Made by a program: the position numbers and the translations under genes. Positions 43,762 through 53,091 of a stretch of DNA of 64,000 nt are shown here, piece by piece. The stretch's first letter is position 1, and every line of letters begins with the position of its first letter. The DNA lies in NCBI GenBank assembly GCA_900542635.1, contig UQOJ01000001.1:1-64000 (forward strand), read 5' to 3'. The DNA comes from an uncultured Collinsella sp. (GTDB lineage: Bacteria; Actinomycetota; Coriobacteriia; Coriobacteriales; Coriobacteriaceae). Below the pieces are notes generated by a model. It ran no database searches, was not told the DNA's origin, and saw only the letters and a list, made by a program, of their open reading frames with translations.

Positions 43762-45936
43762 CTAGGGGAGGAGCTTCATGGCGGCGTCGTGGGCGGCGTG
43801 CTCGTAGGTGTCGTCGAGGGGCTTGAGCGGCAGCAGGGCGGCGGCCTGTGCATCGCCACGGCGCTCGAGGGCATGGGCGATGAGCCAGTCGGCGAGCTCG
43901 GGGTTCTTGGGCAGTGCCGGTCCGTGTAGGTACGTGCCGATGACGCCCTTGTAGACGAGACCCTCAAAGCCATCGTCGCCGTTGTTGCCGGTGCCCGTGA
44001 CGACGGACGTTCCGAGCGGCGTGGCATCGGCGTCCAAAAGCGTGCGGCCGCCGTGGTTCTCGAATCCCACAAAGGGCTCGGGTGCCAGGTCGGTTTTGAC
44101 GGCGACGTTGCCGATCAGGCGATCGGAGCCACGTACGGTTTCGGCGGCAATGACGCCCAGGCCCTCAATGCGATCCTCGCCCATATAGTACGAACGGCCG
44201 AGCAGCTGATAGCTGCCACAGATGGCAAGCAGCGTGCCGCCGTCCTCAACATAGGCCGCAACCTTATCTTTTTGAGCGAACAGCTCGTGTGCCACGGCCA
44301 GTTGGTCGCGGTCGGAGCCACCGCCCATCATGACGATATCGGCATCGGTCAAATCAAGCGTTTCGCCCATACGGACCTCGTCTACACGCGTGGGAATGCC
44401 ACGCCAGGCGCAACGGCGCTCGAGCGCGATAACATTGCCGCCGTCGCCGTAGAGGTTAAGGGCATCGGGATACAGGTAGACGATGCGCAGCGGGCGCGAA
44501 AGCTCGACTGGCGCGATGCCGACAGGAAGAGCGCTGCCGTCGGCACGGGCTACGGCGCGCCCAGCAACAGCGTCGGCGGTGCCCTTCAGTCCGTCGAGCT
44601 CCTTGACCAGCGGCGGGAAGGCCGTGTAGTTGGCGACGGCGTAGAAGGTGTCATCGGTGGCCTCGTCTGCCACGGCGCCAATTGCCTGCGCGACGTCCGA
44701 GATAATCGCGGCATCGATGCCGGCGTACTTGAGGCGCACCTGCATGTCGTGTGCGCGTGTGCCGCCGGCAAAGGCGACAAGACCCGGCGTGTCGGCGATG
44801 CGCTCAAAGTCGACGTCGTAGATCCACGAAACATCGTGGCCGTCGGCGTCGTTGTCGTTAAGGAAGAAAGCGCAGAGTCTGCCGCCCGCCGTCTTAATGG
44901 ATTGGATCTGTCGATCGAAGCCCACGGGATTCTTGGCCAGGTTTGCCTCGACGGTGCGGCCGGCGATATCCCAGCGCCCCATACGACCACCGGCGGGCAC
45001 ATAGGCATCGAGCGTAGGCTGTAGAAGCGCCGTGTCCACGCCCAACTCGTGCGCGGCAAAGAAGGCGGCGGCAACGTTATAGACCATGTACAGGCCATTG
45101 TAGCGTGTGGCGATGTGTGCGGCAGCCGCGTCGGGCGCAGATCCAAAGATCAGGTCAAAGCTGTAGCCGTCGCAGCCGAGCTCCACGCCCGTCACGCGAC
45201 GGACAAGCGCGGGGCGGGCCCAGCCGCACGAGGGGCAATGGTAGGCGCCGAGCTGGCCGTATTGCACGTAGTCATACTCCAGCGGTGCGTTGCACTGCGA
45301 GCAAAAGCGCGAGTCGCTAATACGGTCGGACTCGGTGTTGGTGGCGCCGTCGATGCCAAAGGCAATACTCGCGTTGGGAACGCGCGCGGCAATCGAGGCG
45401 CACAGCGGGTCGTCGGCGTTGTAGATAAGCGTTGTTGTCGGCGAGAGCTCCAACGCATGGGCGATGACCTCCTGGGTGTGATCGATCTCGCCATAGCGAT
45501 CCAGCTGGTCGCGGAACAGGTTGAGCAGCACAAAGTACGTCGGCTTGAGCTTGGGCAGAACGCGTACGGTGTAAAGCTCGTCGCACTCAAAAACGCCCAC
45601 GCGCTTGCCGCTGCTGGTGTGCTTAAGGCCGCCGCGGGCCTCGAGCAGGGCACCCACCACACCAGGCTCCATGTTGTTGCCAGCGCGGTTGCATACCACG
45701 GTGGCGCCGCTGGCGGCAACGGCGTCGGCGATGAGGTTGGAGGTGGTGGTCTTGCCATTAGTACCGGTGATCACCACGCTGCGGTCGACAAGGCCGGCGA
45801 GGTCGCTCAGCAGCTCGGGGTCGATCTTCATGGCGATGCGGCCGGGGAGTACGCCGCCCTGGCGCTTAAGGACGGAGCGCAGCCCCCAGCGGGCGATATC
45901 GCTCGAGGTACAGGCAAGAGATGAGCGGAGGTTCAT
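43762..45936 (-). CDS. murT-gatD: MurT-GatD fusion: lipid II isoglutaminyl synthase in one chain
   Basis: 724 residues; ATG 45936, RBS AGGAACGG. Residues 1-about 460 are MurT: ATP site TGTNGKTT (57-64), Mur ligase middle domain, a Cys4 zinc ribbon (Cys212, 215, 234, 237) and a C-terminal DUF1727 domain. Residues about 485-724 are the GatD class I glutamine amidotransferase-like domain with nucleophile Cys573 (LLAICGSYQ) and His671 (TYLHGP). MurT-GatD amidates the alpha-carboxyl of D-Glu in lipid II, needed for efficient crosslinking. In staphylococci and streptococci these are two proteins; here a linker near 460-485 joins them. Confidence 0.9.
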   Translation of the reverse strand: MNLRSSLACTSSDIARWGLRSVLKRQGGVLPGRIAMKIDPELLSDLAGLVDRSVVITGTNGKTTTSNLIADAVAASGATVVCNRAGNNMEPGVVGALLEARGGLKHTSSGKRVGVFECDELYTVRVLPKLKPTYFVLLNLFRDQLDRYGEIDHTQEVIAHALELSPTTTLIYNADDPLCASIAARVPNASIAFGIDGATNTESDRISDSRFCSQCNAPLEYDYVQYGQLGAYHCPSCGWARPALVRRVTGVELGCDGYSFDLIFGSAPDAAAAHIATRYNGLYMVYNVAAAFFAAHELGVDTALLQPTLDAYVPAGGRMGRWDIAGRTVEANLAKNPVGFDRQIQSIKTAGGRLCAFFLNDNDADGHDVSWIYDVDFERIADTPGLVAFAGGTRAHDMQVRLKYAGIDAAIISDVAQAIGAVADEATDDTFYAVANYTAFPPLVKELDGLKGTADAVAGRAVARADGSALPVGIAPVELSRPLRIVYLYPDALNLYGDGGNVIALERRCAWRGIPTRVDEVRMGETLDLTDADIVMMGGGSDRDQLAVAHELFAQKDKVAAYVEDGGTLLAICGSYQLLGRSYYMGEDRIEGLGVIAAETVRGSDRLIGNVAVKTDLAPEPFVGFENHGGRTLLDADATPLGTSVVTGTGNNGDDGFEGLVYKGVIGTYLHGPALPKNPELADWLIAHALERRGDAQAAALLPLKPLDDTYEHAAHDAAMKLLP

Positions 45937-45981
45937 GAAACCGTTCCTAACGTAAACGACATGGTCGGGTCGAGTGCGTCA

Positions 45982-47025
45982 CTAAAAACCGTAGCGGCGC
46001 GCAAATTCCTGGGCAAGCTGCGACACGTCTTCGCAGGCATTGGCCCAGGGGGCAAAGTCGGGAGTGTCCGAGATAATGCCGTCCGCTTCCCAAACGGCCT
46101 GGTGCGAAAGATCCCAGGGATCGCGTGGCTCGGGCCGGCAGGGAAGGTACGGCGTCTGGTACATGGGGTTCAGCAAGAAGAACGCACCGCCCTCGCAACG
46201 GTTGGCAAACTCACGCAGCGCGCGTGTCGCCGGGCGCATCTTGTTTGTTTTGAACAGCAGAATCGTGCGGGCGAGCAGATACCAAGGAGAGTTCTCGAGC
46301 GCGTCAGCCCCGATCTCTTCCTCGAGCTGGTGGGCCAGGGCAAAAAAGCCGTCCTGGTCTTCCAGGCGAGCGAGGGCGAGCAACACGGTGCCTGCGGCTC
46401 GGGTGGGGTAGCCTTCCGCCTTAAGGACGCGGCGGGCGTAGTTGGCGGCAGCACGGTAGCGGGCGCTCGCCATGCACAGCTGCGAGATGGCCTCGAGCGT
46501 GTGGAGCCACCCGATAAGAGCCGGCTCGCTCACGGTAAGGTCTGCTGCGGTGATACCATCGGCCAAAACATTATTGGCCCAGTAGTGCGGGGCTTCCATG
46601 TCGAACCCGGGCACGCTTTGCTGCAGGTAATCGGCCGTGGTCGCCTCGAGCTTCATCAGATCGCCCAGGCAGGCGTCGACGGGCGTGTCCGCCAGGATGA
46701 TGGCGAGCAGCTGCGCGTCGAGGACATGCACATCGATGCGGACGATCTTGAGCAGCTCATCGCGCATGTCGTCGAACAGGCGATTGCGCGTCTGCTCGAA
46801 CTCCTCGTCGCTGCCCATGTCCTCGATGCGATGGAGCTCGTCGAGCAGGTGGCGATGAACACCGGCATAGGACAGCAGCGCCTGGGCATGCTCGGACTGC
46901 GCATACTTTTGGGGATTCGCGCTAATGTCGTTATGGACAAGCTCGCGTGCTGCATCGGTGAGCTCGGGGTGCGACGCCAGATAGGTGCGCTCCAAGTAGG
47001 CGGGGATGTAGACGCTCGGATCCAT
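45982..47025 (-). CDS. Helical-repeat (TPR-like) protein of unknown function
   Basis: 347 residues; its ATG overlaps the stop of the gene upstream (TAATG). All-helical with TPR-like pairs (for example RYRAAANYARRVLKAEGYPTRAAGTVLLALARLED) and no signal peptide or membrane segment. Parts align with the neighbour at 47025-48101, so the pair are distant paralogues. The stop lies 45 bases from the MurT-GatD start, so the three genes probably form an operon. I cannot name a family; a scaffold role is a guess. Confidence 0.7.
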   Translation of the reverse strand: MDPSVYIPAYLERTYLASHPELTDAARELVHNDISANPQKYAQSEHAQALLSYAGVHRHLLDELHRIEDMGSDEEFEQTRNRLFDDMRDELLKIVRIDVHVLDAQLLAIILADTPVDACLGDLMKLEATTADYLQQSVPGFDMEAPHYWANNVLADGITAADLTVSEPALIGWLHTLEAISQLCMASARYRAAANYARRVLKAEGYPTRAAGTVLLALARLEDQDGFFALAHQLEEEIGADALENSPWYLLARTILLFKTNKMRPATRALREFANRCEGGAFFLLNPMYQTPYLPCRPEPRDPWDLSHQAVWEADGIISDTPDFAPWANACEDVSQLAQEFARRYGF

Positions 47026-48101
47026 TAGAGGTCCCCTCCCTTAAATGGAAGCCCCTGCTCGGCTGCGCGCAGGATGCGCTCGTCGATCTGGGAACGCACG
47101 ATGTCGTTGGTGGCGACCCAGGCGGCAAAGCTGGCGTTGTCGGGAGCGCCCAGGCCCTCTTGCAGTACCGGCGTCGCCTCGGACAGTGCAAGGACGAGCT
47201 CGTCGGTGGAGCCTGCACCTACGTTGACGCGGGCATAGACGCCATCGGGAAACTCGGTTTGGAAGTAGAGCGCCTCGGCTGCGTGCGGGCACGAGCGTGC
47301 AAGGATGCGCAAGTAGTGCTCGGCACCCTCGTAGTCCAGCTCGCGCCAGGCAGTGCTCATCAGCGCGATGAGCGTCCACGGGTCCAAGTCGCGCTCAGCG
47401 TCCTTGGGACGACGGCGTAGCGGCGTGTTGGCGAGATAGGGGACGGAGTGGGCAGAGCGAAAGCGCTTGAGCTCCTCGGCGGGGTATTCGAGCTTTGCCA
47501 TGGCGAGCATCGCGGTGTGGCGGACGCCGGCAGGGTCGTTGGGGGCAAAGTCGAGGCTGCGGTTTGCGGCTTCTAGCGACATGCGATAACGGCCGCTAAT
47601 GAGGGCGCGCGATGCCAAGGCGGCAAGCCAGCGCAGATAGGGGCGGCGCGTAAGGTCGCCTGCGGCCTCGCGCTCGTAGGGGTCCTGGGCCGAGGCGATT
47701 TTGAGCGCTAGGTCGTGCTCCACCTCGTCGCACTTGGACACCAGATACTGCACGTATTCCTCGTTGGAGCTGGCGGTGAGGGCGGTCAGCATGCGCTGAG
47801 CGTCCCAGTTGGCCGGATCGAGCGCGGCTGCCTCGCGGAGCATGTTCTCGGCAGCTGCCTCTTCCTGCTCTGCCTGGGTATCGTCAGGGATAAAGGGAAT
47901 GCGGTAGTCGACAGCCTCGACCACCTTGGCAATGAGGTGCCCGGCGCGGTCGCGGTCGTGCACGATGAGCGGTGCGGGGTTGCGGGTGAATTGTTCCATC
48001 AGATGCTCTACGGCGGCAGCGTCGGTGAGCGGGATATTGTCGCGGCGCAAGGCCTCAAGAACGAGGCGATGGCAATCCTCTTGAATGGGATCGAATGCCA
48101 T
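47025..48101 (-). CDS. Helical-repeat (TPR-like) protein of unknown function, paralogue of neighbour
   Basis: 358 residues; ATG 48101 with AAGGAGG upstream, which is preferred to an in-frame ATG ten codons earlier. TPR-like segments include AAAENMLREAAALDPANWDAQRMLTALTA and RYRMSLEAANRSLDFAPNDPAGVRHTAMLAMAKLE. No catalytic motif is visible. First gene of the leftward set with the paralogue and MurT-GatD. Confidence 0.7.
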   Translation of the reverse strand: MAFDPIQEDCHRLVLEALRRDNIPLTDAAAVEHLMEQFTRNPAPLIVHDRDRAGHLIAKVVEAVDYRIPFIPDDTQAEQEEAAAENMLREAAALDPANWDAQRMLTALTASSNEEYVQYLVSKCDEVEHDLALKIASAQDPYEREAAGDLTRRPYLRWLAALASRALISGRYRMSLEAANRSLDFAPNDPAGVRHTAMLAMAKLEYPAEELKRFRSAHSVPYLANTPLRRRPKDAERDLDPWTLIALMSTAWRELDYEGAEHYLRILARSCPHAAEALYFQTEFPDGVYARVNVGAGSTDELVLALSEATPVLQEGLGAPDNASFAAWVATNDIVRSQIDERILRAAEQGLPFKGGDL

Positions 48102-48601
48102 GGGGCCTCCTTTGCTGCGGTTAGGGTTCAAATGTTTCTATATAAGGTTCTAGTTTACCCGCATGTGGCACACCGGGGGTGCCGCACTTGGACTTGCACC
48201 TTTGCACCACGAAGACGGATGTCGCACAAATGTCGGCACCTTGGACGAACGAGTGGTATCACGGTGCCGCAAACGGTCGATTTTTGGCGGCGAACGGTGC
48301 ATATTTTGGAGGGGCACCGTCCTGCCCGGGATATGTAGTCAACCTTGATAAAACGTTTGCCCAGCTTGGGAGTATGAATGCCGCACAAGGGTCTTCAGGG
48401 ATAGAAAAAACGTTTCATCATTGGCGGCTTTAGGTGAATAACTGACCAACCAGAACGGTAAAATAATGTTTGTCTGAGCGTTGAGACGTTTAGACATCGC
48501 GCATTGTCATCGCCGGCAACGCGCAAACCGGTCCTAACGGAGCCAATTGGGTGCTCCGTTATATACGCAAGTCTAAGAGGGGCTTGTTTAGGAGGCACAG
48601 T
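48102..48601. other. 500-bp intergenic region upstream of the iron alcohol dehydrogenase
   Basis: No gene is supported. It contains a perfect hairpin AACGGAGC/GCTCCGTT (48536-48560) about 40 bases before the dehydrogenase start, and an imperfect TGTCT...AGACA dyad near 48471-48496. A redox-responsive site would be expected for such a gene, but I do not see a clear Rex consensus. Confidence 0.5.
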
Positions 48602-49825
48602 ATGGGACGTTTTACCAATCCTCGCGATCTGTACTTTGGTGAGGGCGCTCGCCACGAGGTGAAGAACCTCAAGGGCAAGAAGGCCATCATCGTTTCTGGC
48701 GGCAGCTCTATGCGCCGCGGCGGGTTCCTGCAGGACGTCGAGAACGACCTTAAGGAAGGCGGTTTCGAGGTCAAGCTGTTCGAGGGCGTCGAGTCCGACC
48801 CGTCCATCGAGACGGTCATGAAGGGCGCCGAGGCCATGCGCGAGTTCGAGCCCGACTGGATTATCGCCATCGGTGGCGGCTCGCCCATCGATGCCGCTAA
48901 GGCCATGTGGGTCTTCTACGAGTATCCCGAGGAGTCCTTCGATAACATCATCCAGCCGTTCAGCTTCCCCGAGCTGCGTCAGAAGGCTCATTTCTGCGCC
49001 ATCTCCTCTACCTCCGGCACCGCTACCGAGGTCACCGCGTTCTCCGTCATTACCGACTACGCCAAGGGCATCAAGTACCCGCTGGCCGACTTCAACATCA
49101 CCCCTGATGTCGCCATCGTCGACCCCGAGCTCACCTACACCATGCCCGCCAAGCTGTGCGCTCACACCGGCATGGATGCTCTGACCCACTGCATGGAGGC
49201 CTACGTTTCCACCTGCGCCTCTATGTTCACCGACGCCAACGCTCTGCACGGCATCCGCGAGATCGTCGAGTGGCTGCCCAAGTCCTATGCTGGCGACCAT
49301 GAGGCCCGTCAGCACATGCACGAGGCTCAGTGCATCGCCGGTATCGCCTTCTCCTCGGGCCTGCTCGGCATCGTTCACTCCATGGCTCACAAGACCGGTG
49401 CTGCCTTCGAGAACGGCCACATCATCCACGGTGCCGCTAACGCCATGTACTTGGGCAAGGTCATCCAGTGGAACTCCAAGGACCCGCGTGCTGCTGAGCG
49501 TTACGCTTACGTGGCCAAGGAGATCCTGCACCTTCCCGGCGAGACCAACGAGGAGCTCATCGCTGCGCTCGTCCAGAAGATTCGCGACCTCAACGACCAG
49601 CTCAACATTCCGCAGTCCATCAAGGATTACGCGAATGGTGGCGTGAAGGTCGACGCCGAGAACCCGCAGATGGTTTCCGAGGAGGAGTTCCTCGCCAAGC
49701 TGCCCGAGATCGCCGCGAACGCCGAGCAGGACGCCTGCACGCCCGAGAACCCGCGTGAGACCAAGGCTGCCGACTTCGAGAAGATCCTCAAGGCCTGCTA
49801 CTACGACACCGACATCGATTTCTAA
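48602..49825 (+). CDS. Iron-containing alcohol dehydrogenase
   Basis: 407 residues; ATG 48602 after AGGAGG. NAD(P) motif IAIGGGSPIDAAKAMW (about 96-111), and the metal site with Asp in VTAFSVITDY/TAT region and His residues in HTGMDALTHCMEAY, GIVHSMAHKTGAAF and ENGHIIHGAANA. Closest in appearance to butanol/ethanol dehydrogenases of fermentative anaerobes; it would reduce aldehydes and recycle NADH. Followed by a terminator and then glycerol dehydrogenase. Codon use is highly biased, pointing to strong expression. Confidence 0.92.
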   Translation: MGRFTNPRDLYFGEGARHEVKNLKGKKAIIVSGGSSMRRGGFLQDVENDLKEGGFEVKLFEGVESDPSIETVMKGAEAMREFEPDWIIAIGGGSPIDAAKAMWVFYEYPEESFDNIIQPFSFPELRQKAHFCAISSTSGTATEVTAFSVITDYAKGIKYPLADFNITPDVAIVDPELTYTMPAKLCAHTGMDALTHCMEAYVSTCASMFTDANALHGIREIVEWLPKSYAGDHEARQHMHEAQCIAGIAFSSGLLGIVHSMAHKTGAAFENGHIIHGAANAMYLGKVIQWNSKDPRAAERYAYVAKEILHLPGETNEELIAALVQKIRDLNDQLNIPQSIKDYANGGVKVDAENPQMVSEEEFLAKLPEIAANAEQDACTPENPRETKAADFEKILKACYYDTDIDF

Positions 49826-49846
49826 TCGACTCTTGTTATCGTAATG

Positions 49847-49885
49847 AGGGGCTCCGCACGTATCCGTACGGAGCCCCTTTCTTTT
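49847..49885 (+). terminator. Alcohol dehydrogenase terminator
   Basis: AGGGGCTCCG (49847-49856) pairs with CGGAGCCCCT (49869-49878), followed by a T-rich run. Confidence 0.9.
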
Positions 49886-49909
49886 TACTTATTAGAGAAT
49901 GGGATAAAA

Positions 49910-51010
49910 ATGGCTGCAATCTTCAATAGCCCCAGCAAGTACATCCAGGGTCCGGACGAGCTCGCCAAGCTCGGCTCCTATGTCAAGCCGCTCGGCGCTA
50001 AGGCCCTCGTCATCGTGACGCCTTCGGGCAAGAAGCGCGTCGGTGCCAAGATCGAGGGCGGCTTTGCCGAGGCTAAGGCCGAGCTGCTGTTTGAGGACTT
50101 TAACGGTGAGTGCTCCAAGGGCGAGGTCGATCGCCTGGTTGCGCTCGCTCGCGACAACGGTTGCGACATCATCGTCGGCGTCGGTGGCGGCAAGATCCTC
50201 GACACCGCCAAGGCCGTCGCCTATTACCTGGAGTCCCCGGTTATCATTTGCCCCACCATCGCCTCGACCGATGCTCCGTGTTCTGCGCTTTCGGTGCTTT
50301 ATACCGATGACGGCCAGTTCGATAAGTACCTGTTCCTTAAGGCAAACCCCAACATTGTCCTGATGGATACGACGGTTATCGCGGCGAGCCCGGTGCGCCT
50401 GACGGTTTCCGGTATGGGCGATGCGCTCGCAACCTACTTTGAGGCCCAGGCGACGCACGATGCCGACGGCGGCACCTGCGCTGGCGGCAAGGGCGGCATG
50501 GCCGGCCTGGCGCTCGCCAAGCTCTGCTACGAGACGCTCATGGCCGATGGCGTCAAGGCCAAGGTCGCGCTGGAGAAGGGTGCGCTCACGCCTGCCGTCG
50601 AGCATATCATCGAGGCCAATACGCTGCTTTCGGGTATTGGCTTTGAGAGCTCGGGCCTTGCTGCTGCTCATGCCATCCACAATGGTCTGACGATGCTGCC
50701 CGAGTGCCACAGCATGTATCACGGCGAGAAGGTCGCCTTCGGCACCATCGTCCAGCTGGTACTCGAGGATGCCCCGACCGAGAAGCTCGAGGAAGTCTTG
50801 GGCTTCTGCATTGAGCTGGGCCTGCCGGTCACGATGAAGGAACTTGGCGTTGCCGAGGTTACGCGCGAGAAGGCCATGATTGTTGCCGAGGCCGCGTGCG
50901 CGCCCGAGGACACCATGTGCAACATGCCGTTTGAGGTGACGCCCGAGATGGTCGCAAACGCCATCCTGGGTGCCGACGCACTGGGTCACTACTATCTCAT
51001 GGATGAGTAA
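49910..51010 (+). CDS. gldA: Glycerol dehydrogenase
   Basis: 366 residues; ATG 49910. Family features: N-terminal NSPSKYIQGPDEL, nucleotide site IIVGVGGGKILDTAKAVAYY, TIASTDAPCSALSVLYTDDG, Asp in GMGDALATYFEA, and metal His residues in GLAAAHAIHNGLT and CHSMYHGEKVAFG. It oxidises glycerol to dihydroxyacetone with NAD+, or the reverse. Only 85 bp separate it from the alcohol dehydrogenase, with a terminator between. No dihydroxyacetone kinase lies nearby. Confidence 0.95.
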   Translation: MAAIFNSPSKYIQGPDELAKLGSYVKPLGAKALVIVTPSGKKRVGAKIEGGFAEAKAELLFEDFNGECSKGEVDRLVALARDNGCDIIVGVGGGKILDTAKAVAYYLESPVIICPTIASTDAPCSALSVLYTDDGQFDKYLFLKANPNIVLMDTTVIAASPVRLTVSGMGDALATYFEAQATHDADGGTCAGGKGGMAGLALAKLCYETLMADGVKAKVALEKGALTPAVEHIIEANTLLSGIGFESSGLAAAHAIHNGLTMLPECHSMYHGEKVAFGTIVQLVLEDAPTEKLEEVLGFCIELGLPVTMKELGVAEVTREKAMIVAEAACAPEDTMCNMPFEVTPEMVANAILGADALGHYYLMDE

Positions 51011-51022
51011 ATCAAGCTAAGG

Positions 51023-51059
51023 AAGGGGCAAAGCCAACAGATGGCTTTGCCCCTTTTTG
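51023..51059 (+). terminator. gldA terminator
   Basis: AAGGGGCAAAGCCA (51023-51036) pairs with TGGCTTTGCCCCTT (51042-51055), then T residues. Confidence 0.92.
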
Positions 51060-51062
51060 CTA

Positions 51063-51093
51063 TGGTGCAAAGGGGTCAGGTTACTTTGCACCA
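51063..51093. repeat. Dispersed hairpin repeat (GGGACAGG family)
   Basis: TGGTGCAAAG (51063-51072) pairs with CTTTGCACCA (51084-51093) around GGGTCAGGTTA, straight after the gldA terminator. Confidence 0.75.
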
Positions 51094-51123
51094 ATCGTTG
51101 TTTGATGAAGGGCGGATTCTCGT

Positions 51124-51630
51124 ATGGCGCTTCCTGTGGTTTACGGCGGTCCCGGCCGGTATGTTCAGGGGCCGGGCGAACTGTCGCGTCAAGGCAAGTA
51201 TTTGTCATGGTTGGGCTGCGCTGCCTATGTCTTGTTTGACCAGGGCACCGAGGATCGGCTGTGCAGGCAGATCGTCGATGGATTTCTGGACGAAGATCTA
51301 AGCGAGCCGTTCTTTAAGATTTATGACGGTCCGTGTACGGAAGAGGCCGTTGTCGAAATGGCTAAGGAAGCCCAGGCCGAGTATTGCGACATGGTGGTGG
51401 GTATTGGCGGCGGCAAGATGCTCGATATCGCCAAGGCCGTTGCGTTTTATGCCGAGTTGCCGTTGTGCGTATGCCCCACGGCGGCTTCGATGGACGGTCC
51501 GTGCAGCGCGATTTCCGATGCCGATCTGCAGGGTGTTGCAAATGCGGTCTTTAGAAACGAGCGCAATATGGCTAACGAACAGGCCAAGGTGACCAAACAA
51601 AAACTCGTGCAGCTCATGTGCGAGGCATAG
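51124..51630 (+). pseudogene. Shortened glycerol dehydrogenase paralogue with internal deletion
   Basis: 168 residues against about 366 for the family. Residues 1-130 follow the GldA nucleotide-binding half (VVYGGPGRYVQGPGEL, VGIGGGKMLDIAKAVAFYAELP, CPTAASMDGPCSAIS), then the sequence jumps to a segment ending FRNERNMANEQAKVTKQKLVQLMCEA. The central Asp and His metal ligands are absent, so it cannot be a working dehydrogenase of this type. It is well diverged from the gldA just upstream, so it is not a recent duplicate. The frame is uninterrupted, so it may be a decaying gene or a repurposed small protein. The RBS is weak. Confidence 0.65.
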
Positions 51631-51781
51631 TTTGGCGCTTGATTGATCTTGTGCAATCGAGACGGCGATAGGCCATGGGCTATTTGCCGCAAAGGTGCTC
51701 CGCGTGTAATTTGCCCGAGGCGTGGGCCGATAGCGTATCATTATCTCTTGCTTGTTTGCACTGCTCAGGGAGGGGCCGCGC

Positions 51782-53035
51782 ATGGCGCAGGAACACGATC
51801 TGTTTGATGACATTATCGAGATCAGCAAGGGTTTCGACTTTCTTAAAAACCCGCTTGGCGGCGTGACCGATGCACTCGATCCGTCGGCGCCGCAGTGGAA
51901 TCCTGCCGACTACAAGGAGCGCCCGCGCGGCAACACCATTCCGTGCCTGACCTGCAAAAACGAAAAGAGCGGCTGCACCGCGTGCATGGACGTGTGCCCG
52001 GTCAACGCCATCGAGGTCGAGGAAGACGCCATTGAGATCCTCGACTCTTGTCGCAAGTGCGGCCTGTGCGCTGCTGCCTGTCCGACCGAGGCGATCATCT
52101 CGCCGCGCCTGGCGCCCAAAAACCTGTATGACGATATCGTCTCTGCTGCTACGAGCCACGAGACCGCTTACGTTACCTGCACGCGCGCCCTCAAGCGTAT
52201 GCCGCGCGAAAACGAGGTCGTCGTTGCCTGCGTGGGCGATATTACGGCCGAGACCTGGTTCTCGGTGCTGGCCGACTATCCCAACGTGAGTGTGTACCTG
52301 CCGTTGGGCGTGTGCGATAAATGCCGCAACACCGGTGGCGAGGATATTCTGGGCGAGGCCATTGCCACTGCCGAGGAGTGGGCCGGTACGGGCATGGGCC
52401 TGGAGGTCGACCCCAAGAGCCTCAAATGCCATAAGCGCCGCGAGTACGAGCGCAAGGAGTACATGGATAAGATTGCCCGCACCACGGGCCTAACCGTGAC
52501 TAAGCTCAACCCGGCGACTGCGGCACTGGCCTCGGTGACGCAGAAGTTGAAGGCCCACCGTCACCAGATCACGCAGCTCGAGCGCACGCTCAACACCATG
52601 TGCGGCACCACGACGACTAAGCGTCGCCGTTCGCTTACGCACGGACGCCAACTGGTGCTCTCGACACTGCAGAACCATCCCGAGCTTGCCCAGAACATGC
52701 GGGTGAGCACGCCAGAATGCGATTTTGACAAGTGCACGTCGTGCGGCGAGTGCGTCAACGTGTGCCCCACGTTTGCCTGCGATTTGGTGGGAAGTGGTCG
52801 CTTTGCACTGGAGTCCACGTATTGCCTAGGTTGCGGAGCCTGCGTCAAGGTGTGCCCCGAGCATGCGCTCAAGCTGGTCGAGCACGATGCGTCCAATCTG
52901 GTCGTTGTCGATCCCGAGGCCGAGGAAAAGGCCGCCCAGAAGGCGAAGGCTCACGAAGAGGCCCAGAAGGCCAAGGCTGAGGCAAAGGCCAAGCTTGACA
53001 AGATGCTCGACCAGGTGGAAAAGCTCGCGGACTAG
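51782..53035 (+). CDS. Polyferredoxin-type 4Fe-4S protein
   Basis: 417 residues; ATG 51782 after AGGGAGGGG. Two Cys-rich blocks each bear two cluster motifs: CLTCKNEKSGCTACMDVCP with CRKCGLCAAACP near the N-terminus, and CTSCGECVNVCP with CLGCGACVKVCP near the C-terminus. The middle (VTCTRALKRMPRENEVVVACVGDI ... LGVCDKCRNTGGEDI) contains further cysteines. The last about 45 residues form a Lys/Glu/Ala-rich helix, possibly coiled coil. It probably carries electrons between soluble redox enzymes; its partner is not evident. Resembles ferredoxin-domain proteins common in Coriobacteriia. Confidence 0.85.
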   Translation: MAQEHDLFDDIIEISKGFDFLKNPLGGVTDALDPSAPQWNPADYKERPRGNTIPCLTCKNEKSGCTACMDVCPVNAIEVEEDAIEILDSCRKCGLCAAACPTEAIISPRLAPKNLYDDIVSAATSHETAYVTCTRALKRMPRENEVVVACVGDITAETWFSVLADYPNVSVYLPLGVCDKCRNTGGEDILGEAIATAEEWAGTGMGLEVDPKSLKCHKRREYERKEYMDKIARTTGLTVTKLNPATAALASVTQKLKAHRHQITQLERTLNTMCGTTTTKRRRSLTHGRQLVLSTLQNHPELAQNMRVSTPECDFDKCTSCGECVNVCPTFACDLVGSGRFALESTYCLGCGACVKVCPEHALKLVEHDASNLVVVDPEAEEKAAQKAKAHEEAQKAKAEAKAKLDKMLDQVEKLAD

Positions 53036-53053
53036 TTAAACGAGCGTAAATGA

Positions 53054-53086
53054 TGGCCGGTGGGACAGGTACTGCCCCACCGGCCA
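53054..53086. repeat. Dispersed hairpin repeat (GGGACAGG family)
   Basis: TGGCCGGTGGG (53054-53064) pairs with CCCACCGGCCA (53076-53086) around ACAGGTACTGC. The loop retains GGGACAGG. On the minus strand it is preceded by a T-run rather than followed, so it is not a good terminator for gntR. Confidence 0.75.
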
Positions 53087-53091
53087 AAAAA

